11,993 nucleotides of DNA from positions 1 through 11,993 of the forward strand of contig UQPI01000062.1 in NCBI GenBank assembly GCA_900542945.1, written 5' to 3'. Source of the DNA: an uncultured Collinsella sp. (GTDB lineage Bacteria > Actinomycetota > Coriobacteriia > Coriobacteriales > Coriobacteriaceae). How positions within the stretch are numbered: position 1 is the stretch's first letter; each line of letters begins with the position of its first letter. This document shows, piece by piece, positions 6,901 through 11,993 of the stretch. Under the pieces are notes generated by a model. The model worked only from the letters and a program-made list of their open reading frames with translations. It ran no database searches and was not told the DNA's origin. The position numbers and the translations under genes are program-made.

Positions 6901-9900
6901 AACATCAACATTCCCATCAAAAAGGTCTGGGAGAACCCTAAGATCCCCCATCCTAATAAGGTCAAAGTAAATCTCAAGAACGGCGATACCGTCATCGATT
7001 CGATCACCTTGAGCGAGTCTGACGGCTGGGAGGGTGCCTTCTCCAATCTGCCGCAGCGTGACGCTTCCGGCTCCGTGATCGACTACGCCGTGGCCGAGGT
7101 GCCCGTCGAGGGCTACAGCTCTAAGGTCACCGGCGACGCCGAGCACGGCTTCACCGTGACCAACACCTCCACGGCCAAGGTCTCGGTGCCCGTCGAGAAG
7201 AAGTGGGTCGGCCCGGCGGCCGAGAAGGCCACCGTGCGCCTGCTCGCCGACGGCAAGGCCACCGGCGACCCGATCGAGCTCAACGAGTCCAACGGCTGGA
7301 AGGGCTCCTTCAAGGGCCTGCCCAAGTACTCCAAGTCCGGCTCCGCGATCGACTACGCCGTGGCCGAGGTGCCCGTCGAGGGCTACAGCTCGAAGGTCAC
7401 CGGCGACGCCGAGCGCGGCTTCACCGTGACCAACACTGTGAAGACGGGCGAGCTCGACGTCTCCAAGACCGTCGCGGCGCGCGAGGGCCTGGCGGTCGAC
7501 GCGGACAAGACATTTGAGTTTGCGGTCGAGGCCACCGATGCCGCGGGCCGCAAAGTATCCGGCGCCTACGGTGACGCGACGTTCGAGGACGGCAAGGCGA
7601 CCCTCAAGCTCAAAGATGGCCAGACGGCGAGGATCACGGGGCTGCCCGCGGGAACTGCCTACGCGGTAACCGAACGTGCCGCCGAGGGCTACACGACCGC
7701 GGTGAACGGAGCCGAGGGATCCAGGGCCGATGGCTCCATCTCGGCCGATCAGGTCGCCTCCGCCGCCTTCACCAACACCTTCGACCCCGCCCCCGCCACG
7801 GCGTCCGTCCCCGAGCTCACCAAGGTGCTCGCTGGAGGCCGCAAGCCCGGCCTCCAGGAGGGGGAATTCACCTTCGAGCTCTCCCTCACCGATGGCGCGG
7901 GCAATGTCCTCGAGGGCTACCCAATCGAGGCGAAGAATGACAAGGACGGCAAGGTTTCCTTTGGCGAGCTCAGCTTCACTAATCTGGGCACCTACCACGC
8001 GACCGTGACCGAGAAAGCAAGCGGCGATGTCCTGATTGAGGACGATGCGCATGCCTACACCTTCGACATCGCAGTGACTCAGACTGGTGCCGGCCTTAAG
8101 GCCGAGATCTTAAACGAGCGGGGCAAGAAGACCTTCACCAACACCTTCACGCCGCACGACAACACCAAGACCGTCACCAAGGCGGACGCCTCGGGTGCCA
8201 AGGTCAATGTGGATGGCAGGCTGGTGGGCGTGGGCGATACCCTCACCTATACCATCGGCTGGGCCAATAACAGCGTCGACGACAGGGGCGCCGCGCAGGC
8301 GGCTGACGTGACGGTGACCGATGTCCTGCCCAAGGGCGTTAACTATGTTGAGGGTTCTGCCGACGGTGCCGCCTACGACGCCGCGACGCGCACCCTTACC
8401 TGGTCGCTCGGCGAGCAGGCTGCGGGCGCCACGGGCACGCTCAGCTTTGACGTGAAGGTCTCCGCCGAAGCCGCCGTGGTCGACGACATCTCCAACACCG
8501 CCACGGTCAAGGTGGGGGAGAACGAATCCCAGACCAACACGACCCACAACAGCGTGTCCCGCGAGGGCAGCCTCACCGTCAAGAAGACGGTCGTCGGCGG
8601 CGACAGCCAGCGCGAGTTCGGCTTCACGGTCGCGCTGACCGACGGGGACGGCGAGCCCGTCTCCGGCGCCTTCGGCAAGGGCGAGCACGCCGTGACGTTC
8701 GCGGACGGCAAGGCGACCTTCACGCTCAGGGACGGCGAGGAGAAGACCGTCGCCGGCCTGCCCGTGGGCGCGCACTACACCGTGACCGAGGATGCCGCCG
8801 AGGGCTACACGACCACGGTCAACGGGGCCGACGACTCCAAGGCCGAAGGCGCCGTGACCGAGGACGGCGCGACCGTCGCGTTCACCAACACGTACGGAAC
8901 GGCCACCGAGGGCAGGGACGTCTCCACCGCGGGGCTCTTCACCAAGACGCTCGAGGGCCGCGACTGGGCCGAGGGCGACAGCTTCCAGTTCGCGCTCGCG
9001 GGCGAGGGCGGCGCCCCCATGCCCGAGGGCTCTGCCGACGGCTCCAAGACCGTCAGCGTGACGGCCGCCGCCGGCACCAGGGCGGGCGATAGGGTCGCCT
9101 TCGACTTCGGAGCCATCCGCTACACGCTCGATGACATCAAGGATGCCGGGTTCGCCGAGGTCGGCGGCAAGCGCGTGCGCGCCAAGACCTTCACCTACAC
9201 GGTGCGCGAGGTCAGGCCCGATGACGGCTCTGCCATCGCCGGCGTGGCCTACGACGGCCACGTCGCCACGATGACGGTGACCGTGACCGATGACGGCTCC
9301 GGTAACCTCACGGCCTCGACGCCCGCGATCGCGCAGGCGAGCGGCGGCGACTTCGTCAACACCTACACGACCGAGCTCGATTACTCGGCCCGCGCGGGCG
9401 TGCGCCTGTCCAAGACGCTCTCCGGCCGCGCCATGGAGGCGGCGCAGTTCGCCTTCACCGTGACCGCGGACGCCGAGACGGCCGCCAAGCTCGGCCTCAA
9501 GACCGGCAAGGACGCCTACGCCGTGGCCGCGGCCGATGACGGTGCGGCCGGCCTGGTCGACCTCATCGGCGGGACCGCGGAGAGCGACGTGAAGTTCACC
9601 GACGCCGACGCGGGCAAGGTCTATCGCTTCACCGTCACCGAGACCAAGCTCGGCGGCGAGGGCTACACCAACGACACCGCGCCGCGCACGGTGACCATCG
9701 CGCTCGCCTACGATACCGCGACGGGCAAGCTTACGGTCACGACCACAGTTGCCAAGGACGGCTTCGAGGTCGCCCGCAGCGAGGTCTCCACAGCGAATGA
9801 CGTCACGGCGACGCCCGCGCCCGTGACGGTCGCGTTCCAGAACTCCTACGAGGCCACCGGAACGCTCGGCGGCGAGGGCAACGTGGCCATCAACGCCACC

Positions 9901-11712
9901 AAGACGCTGACGGGCCGCGCCGCGGCGGCGGGCGAGTTCTCGTTCTCCGTCCGCGATGCCCAGGGTAACGTGGTCGCGACCGCGACCAACCAGGCCTCCG
10001 GCGACGGCGTGGCCGTGGGACTTGCGTTCTCGCCCATCTCCTACACCACCGACGCTCTCGGGCGGATGGTGGCGGAGGGAACCGCCACCCGGGCCGCCGA
10101 CGGCTCCTGGGTCATTCCCTATACCGTTTCCGAGGACGGCACGGACCGGCTGCCCGCGGGCGTGACGGCGGCCGCATCGCGCTTCGGCATTACGGTCAAG
10201 GTGACCGATAACGGCAAGGGCGGGCTGGATGTGGCCGTGGTCTACCCCGAGGGATCCGACGGCACGCTGTCGTTTGTGAATGCCTATAGCGCCGGCGAGG
10301 CGACGGTCGACCTCGCGGGCACCAAGACGTTGGCGCTCAGCCAGGCCGGACTCGGCCTCACGCAGGCCGACATCGCGGGCAAGTACACCTTTAAGATTGA
10401 GCCGCTGGACGGCGCGCCCGCACCGGTTGACGCTTCGGGCAAGACGGTGGCCGAGGCGACCAACGACGCCACCGGCAACGTCGCGCTGGGCCGCGTCACG
10501 TTCAAGCAGCCGAGCGACCTTGATGACGTCGAGATCGACGGCGACGGCCTGCGCACCAAGACGTTCGCCTACCGGGTGAGCGAGTCCGGTTCGGTCGACG
10601 GCGTGGTCAATGACGCGACGGCGACCAGGACCTTTACGGTCAGGGTGGTCGAGGACACCGCCGCGGGCACGCTTGTCGCGAAGGTCCTGCCCGCAGAGGG
10701 CACGCCCGAGGGCAAGGGCGCGTTCGAGTTCACCAACACCTACGGCGTGAATCCGACGCCGAGCTCCGTCACCGACCAGATCAAGGTGAACAAGAAGCTC
10801 GAGGGCCGTGATCTGGCCGAGGGCGAGTTTGAGTTCCAGCTGGTCAAGATTGCCGCTGACGGCAGCGAGAGCGTCGCGGCGACGGGTAAGAACGCCGCCG
10901 ACGGCACGGTCGCGCTCAGCCCCGTCACCTACACCGCGCCCGGCACGCACAGCTACGAACTGCGCGAGGTCGCCGGCACGGCGGGCGGCGTGACGTACGA
11001 CAAGACGACGTACCGCGTGCGCACGATGGTCACCGATGCCAAAAACGGCACGCTTACCGTCAAGCACGAGCTGACGGATGCCGAGGGCGACACCTCGGTG
11101 ACCTTCACCAACGGCTACCAGGCCGCACCCGTCACCCTCAAGCTGGGCGCCGCCAAGGTGCTCAAGGGCGCTGAGCTCAAGGCGGGCCAGTTTAGCTTTG
11201 AGCTCAGGGGCCGGGACGGCAAGGTCATGTCGACCGCCAAGAATGCCGCCGATGGCAGCGTCGCGTTCGATGCGCTGACCTTCAAGCAGGCCGGCACCTA
11301 CACCTTCACGGTGAGCGAGGTCGACGACGGCCAGGCGCACGTGACCTACGATAAGGCGGTGCATAAGATCGTCGTCACGGTGAGCGACGAGGCGGCAGAC
11401 GGCACCAAGACGGGCTATCTGTCGGCGGAGGTCTCCTACGAGGGCGACGCCAACCTGCCGCCGGTCTTCACCAACAGCTACGCCGAGAATCCCGGGACCC
11501 CCGACACCCCCGAGAACCCCGGCACGCCGGGCGGCGGCTCGGACGGCGGTTCAGATAACGGCTCCGGCAGCGGCTCTAGCGGCGACGGCTCCAAGGGCGG
11601 CATGCCCGACACCGGCGACCGCAGCCTGCCGGTCGAGGCGCTCGGCGCCATGGCCGGCATCGGCGCGCTGGCCGCAGCGGGCGGCGCGGTCCTGTACCGC
11701 AGGCGCCGCTAG
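3934..11712 (+). CDS. Giant modular sortase-anchored surface protein (LRR, beta-helix, Cna-B, FctA repeats)
   Basis: 2592 residues, exported and probably linked to the cell wall as an adhesin or matrix-type stalk protein; the binding partner is unknown. Modules with rough residues: signal peptide 1-38 (core ~13-30, cleavage AYA|AT); BspA-like leucine-rich repeats ~85-430 (units such as CTSLTSV..LP..V..I...F); right-handed beta-helix ~475-985 (repeated TMTGGxIxGN, GGGVY); two Cna-B-like domains ~991-1080 and 1081-1170; Cna-B/SpaA-like domain ~1172-1286; FctA-like ~1289-1406; DUF11-like ~1410-1541; another Cna-B/SpaA-like domain ~1546-1655; six more FctA/Spy0128-like domains ~1657-2520; Pro then Gly/Ser linker ~2521-2556; MPDTG 2557-2561, a hydrophobic segment and terminal RRRR. 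Each FctA-like unit keeps a Lys near its start (for example TKTLxGR), a Glu in the (T)V(T/S/R)E strand and Asn in the closing F(T/V/Q)N, as expected for intramolecular isopeptide bonds. TTG 3934 is the only usable start. A G9 tract at codons 8-10 may switch expression. No sortase gene is present in the window. Confidence 0.93.
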   Translation: MERKVFGGGGQRVAALCLALVLGFGCLSVGATAGVAYAATESRTAYTAEQFEITQDGVTYSCETTDKGTAEITCIVADDSVTAVSVPSSIAHGGQTYKVTELFFSSGIVAKNVEQLTLPDTLENVRGWYFRKFVKVKELHIPGSIKDFSCTLQNAGSLEKLYFDEGVEKISANSMVTGCKSLSEIDLPSTLKMISGPSAFGGATALTSIEFPKDVAFADTITGVLKGCTSLTSVSLPASVTKIPSHMFDGCTSLTSVTALSEIESIGDGAFQNCSSLTGIDFPGTLTSIGSSAFQGCASLVSVPNLSKVTNMGWGAFYECKKLRASVDLSSLQSIPGYAFCYAPVKIVGLCDSLQSIGDWAFIWSNVAVQLPETLEKIGNYAFYGGTLPEQLSIPDSVTSVGMSAFSGVDGVKDVTIGRGLTKIPSGMFDKSTVQKITIENSRDDITGSENLPSSGVDIVYTRESIDDSVGDTVSDGSTKTLQDLVDKAPDGKETVITLKKHVKLGSTLTIPAKKMIKITSDEPYTILATKNSGVSVLANVAERASLELSGKVSLSGRYNKGAIISSKGAVVLSDEAVVCDGAASTVNTGVVDVSGDKASLTMTGGVIEQCELKDAYCGAVHAKDGAHVVMKGGVIRKNGIVVSGDTNGYHLTSSGVMLVGNARFDMSGGSIEGNSGYRGSAVLAYSEGEGDSQRAKFTMTGGQISGNRSSKLEAGPLDPSGAVHIEDNAEFTMKGGEIENNVASGNGKGGGVCVVDPGCQGGETGNTAFTMQGGSISGNSASAGGGVYAYSNGVTLSAGKIEGNTARSMGGGVYSEGNEAHGYSTLRIENALVVDNHADKQGGGMWFCPTGDAKVYVQDGGLIAKNTADEAGDDFVFTGAKDAKYKLTLANRAPGGGKVSWYRDGGLFKPYGTIAATNPKIPRFSPDGDNGDPLSFTDATPNVALKSVMSEDVYNLGGGQTSLTISGNTAPLGGGVGANGGVVIGRSENINIPIKKVWENPKIPHPNKVKVNLKNGDTVIDSITLSESDGWEGAFSNLPQRDASGSVIDYAVAEVPVEGYSSKVTGDAEHGFTVTNTSTAKVSVPVEKKWVGPAAEKATVRLLADGKATGDPIELNESNGWKGSFKGLPKYSKSGSAIDYAVAEVPVEGYSSKVTGDAERGFTVTNTVKTGELDVSKTVAAREGLAVDADKTFEFAVEATDAAGRKVSGAYGDATFEDGKATLKLKDGQTARITGLPAGTAYAVTERAAEGYTTAVNGAEGSRADGSISADQVASAAFTNTFDPAPATASVPELTKVLAGGRKPGLQEGEFTFELSLTDGAGNVLEGYPIEAKNDKDGKVSFGELSFTNLGTYHATVTEKASGDVLIEDDAHAYTFDIAVTQTGAGLKAEILNERGKKTFTNTFTPHDNTKTVTKADASGAKVNVDGRLVGVGDTLTYTIGWANNSVDDRGAAQAADVTVTDVLPKGVNYVEGSADGAAYDAATRTLTWSLGEQAAGATGTLSFDVKVSAEAAVVDDISNTATVKVGENESQTNTTHNSVSREGSLTVKKTVVGGDSQREFGFTVALTDGDGEPVSGAFGKGEHAVTFADGKATFTLRDGEEKTVAGLPVGAHYTVTEDAAEGYTTTVNGADDSKAEGAVTEDGATVAFTNTYGTATEGRDVSTAGLFTKTLEGRDWAEGDSFQFALAGEGGAPMPEGSADGSKTVSVTAAAGTRAGDRVAFDFGAIRYTLDDIKDAGFAEVGGKRVRAKTFTYTVREVRPDDGSAIAGVAYDGHVATMTVTVTDDGSGNLTASTPAIAQASGGDFVNTYTTELDYSARAGVRLSKTLSGRAMEAAQFAFTVTADAETAAKLGLKTGKDAYAVAAADDGAAGLVDLIGGTAESDVKFTDADAGKVYRFTVTETKLGGEGYTNDTAPRTVTIALAYDTATGKLTVTTTVAKDGFEVARSEVSTANDVTATPAPVTVAFQNSYEATGTLGGEGNVAINATKTLTGRAAAAGEFSFSVRDAQGNVVATATNQASGDGVAVGLAFSPISYTTDALGRMVAEGTATRAADGSWVIPYTVSEDGTDRLPAGVTAAASRFGITVKVTDNGKGGLDVAVVYPEGSDGTLSFVNAYSAGEATVDLAGTKTLALSQAGLGLTQADIAGKYTFKIEPLDGAPAPVDASGKTVAEATNDATGNVALGRVTFKQPSDLDDVEIDGDGLRTKTFAYRVSESGSVDGVVNDATATRTFTVRVVEDTAAGTLVAKVLPAEGTPEGKGAFEFTNTYGVNPTPSSVTDQIKVNKKLEGRDLAEGEFEFQLVKIAADGSESVAATGKNAADGTVALSPVTYTAPGTHSYELREVAGTAGGVTYDKTTYRVRTMVTDAKNGTLTVKHELTDAEGDTSVTFTNGYQAAPVTLKLGAAKVLKGAELKAGQFSFELRGRDGKVMSTAKNAADGSVAFDALTFKQAGTYTFTVSEVDDGQAHVTYDKAVHKIVVTVSDEAADGTKTGYLSAEVSYEGDANLPPVFTNSYAENPGTPDTPENPGTPGGGSDGGSDNGSGSGSSGDGSKGGMPDTGDRSLPVEALGAMAGIGALAAAGGAVLYRRRR
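3955..3963 (+). repeat. G9 homopolymer in the signal-peptide codons (candidate phase-variation tract)
   Basis: Nine consecutive G residues form codons 8-10 (Gly-Gly-Gly), after GGC for Gly7. They lie between the TTG start and the signal-peptide core. One G fewer moves translation into a frame ending at 4108 (about 57 residues). One G more ends at TGA 4086-4088 (about 51 residues). No in-frame start exists between the tract and the hydrophobic core, so re-initiation cannot rescue export. As given here, the tract is in the ON length. Confidence 0.7.
7069..7166 (+). repeat. First copy of a 98-bp near-identical repeat in the Cna-B-like domains
   Basis: This stretch encodes GSVIDYAVAEVPVEGY and the rest of the first Cna-B-like domain up to FTVTNT. 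It matches 7339-7436 at 95 of 98 bases; the differences are at 7076, 7122 and 7145. The copies are 270 bp (90 codons) apart in the same frame, so recombination between them would remove or add exactly one domain. Confidence 0.9.
7339..7436 (+). repeat. Second copy of the 98-bp near-identical repeat
   Basis: This is the second copy of the repeat described at 7069-7166, encoding GSAIDYAVAEVPVEGY to FTVTNT of the second Cna-B-like domain. It has only three base differences, two of which change the protein (Val to Ala and His to Arg). This points to recent duplication or gene conversion. Confidence 0.9.
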
Positions 11713-11723
11713 CGATATGGACG

Positions 11724-11758
11724 AGTGGGGCGAATCCATCCGATGGGTTCGCCCCACT
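11724..11758 (+). terminator. Terminator hairpin after the surface-protein gene
   Basis: A 15-bp stem, AGTGGGGCGAATCCA (11724-11738), pairs with 11744-11758 with one G-T pair around a 5-base loop. It starts 12 bp after the TAG stop at 11710-11712. Only TTG follows, so the U-tract is short. The right end of the hairpin overlaps the first base of the -35 box of the next promoter. Confidence 0.7.
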
Positions 11759-11786
11759 TGCCGTGGCGGGCGGGAGCAGGTAAGAT
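11758..11786 (+). promoter_or_regulatory. Predicted promoter of the SRP RNA gene
   Basis: TTGCCG (11758-11763), a 17-bp spacer and TAAGAT (11781-11786) each match the vegetative consensus at 4 of 6 positions. Initiation about 7 bases later (near 11793) agrees with the first base-paired nucleotide of the RNA at 11795. Confidence 0.6.
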
Positions 11787-11794
11787 ATACCGAG

Positions 11795-11910
11795 CGCCTA
11801 GCGCGTTCAATGGGTTCGGATGACGACATGTTCCGAATCTGGTCAGGTCCGGAAGGAAGCAGCCATAAGGAGCCTCTGTCGGGCATCCGAATCCATCGAG
11901 TGCGCAGGCG
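11795..11910 (+). ncRNA. ffs: Signal recognition particle RNA, small bacterial (4.5S) type
   Basis: The conserved Ffh-binding apical hairpin is present: GGTCAGGTCCGGAAGGAAGC (11841-11860) followed by AGCC, with its GGAA tetraloop. Outside it, CGACA (11824-11828) pairs with TGTCG (11877-11881). TGGGTTCGGATG (11811-11822) pairs with CATCCGAATCCA (11884-11895), GCGC (11801-11804) with GCGC (11902-11905), and CGCCT (11795-11799) with AGGCG (11906-11910). The result is a single rod with no Alu-type extension. It works with Ffh and FtsY to deliver membrane and secretory proteins to the translocon. The ends are inferred from pairing; the core match by a covariance model would probably be somewhat shorter. 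Confidence 0.96.
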
Positions 11911-11916
11911 TTTTTT
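11902..11916 (+). terminator. Terminator formed by the terminal stem of SRP RNA
   Basis: The closing arm GCGCAGGCG (11902-11910) of the RNA's own base stem is followed directly by T6 (11911-11916). No separate hairpin lies between the RNA and the T-run, so the SRP RNA end and the terminator stem appear to be the same structure. Confidence 0.65.
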
Positions 11917-11917
11917 G

Positions 11918-11993
11918 GTGCCGCGGCTACCCGCGAGTGCCGGCAGGGCGCTTGGTGTCTCGCTGGTCCTCGGCTTCGCCTGCGGGATCGCTC
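11918..11993 (+). CDS. Possible start of a further gene, cut by the window edge
   Basis: From GTG 11918 an open frame reads VPRLPASAGRALGVSLVLGFACGIA to the window end. A basic start followed by a hydrophobic stretch would fit a signal peptide or membrane anchor. No ribosome binding site is visible, because the T6 tract lies directly in front, and only 25 codons are present. It does not look like the start of dnaX, the usual gene after SRP RNA in Bacillus. The true start may differ or the frame may be chance. Confidence 0.3.
   Translation, partial: MPRLPASAGRALGVSLVLGFACGIA

Noticed and set aside
6085..8052. 655-codon open frame on the minus strand
   Set aside because: This is a shadow of the beta-helix and Cna-B coding region, with no ribosome binding site and no recognisable domain.
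8110..11364. 1084-codon open frame on the minus strand
   Set aside because: It is exactly antisense to the stalk domains. Strong G/C at third positions removes stops from the complementary frame. The translation is low-complexity and matches no family, and the plus-strand frame has clear domains.

Overview
The window looks like chromosomal DNA of a high-GC Gram-positive gut bacterium, most likely a Coriobacteriia member such as Collinsella. This is inferred from the codon usage, the style of the sortase-anchored surface protein and the protein families; nothing in the window fixes the species.

Layout, left to right. (1) Positions 1-363 hold no convincing gene. There is the tail of a terminator, a ~200-bp element with matched inverted ends and nested internal pairing (57-257), and a strong 16-bp hairpin that ends lemA. 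(2) lemA (minus strand, 364-915) is divergent from a TetR-family regulator gene (plus strand, ~1114-1710). A 22-bp palindrome lies over the predicted lemA -10 box between them. (3) A tRNA-Ser(UGA) gene with encoded CCA lies on the minus strand (1714-1803), tail to tail with the regulator gene. (4) A single reading frame (1855-3636) joins a tRNA adenosine deaminase (TadA) to a complete type I glycerate kinase. (5) After ~300 bp of AT-richer upstream DNA comes one 7.8-kb gene (3934-11712) for a 2592-residue wall-anchored surface protein. Its modules are a signal peptide, BspA-like leucine-rich repeats, a right-handed beta-helix, Cna-B-like domains, a DUF11-like domain, seven FctA/Spy0128-like isopeptide domains, a Gly/Ser/Pro linker and an MPDTG sorting signal. 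(6) The 4.5S signal recognition particle RNA gene (ffs) follows, with its own promoter and terminator, and then perhaps the start of another gene at the right edge.

The housekeeping genes recall the tRNA-Ser / tadA / SRP RNA / dnaX neighbourhood known from Bacillus. Here the giant surface-protein gene sits between tadA and ffs, which suggests an accessory insertion into a conserved cluster.

The most notable point is a run of nine G residues at codons 8-10 of the surface-protein gene, just before the hydrophobic core of the signal peptide. No in-frame start lies downstream before the signal peptide core, and loss or gain of one G gives peptides of about 57 or 51 residues. The gene therefore has the layout of an ON/OFF phase-variable adhesin.
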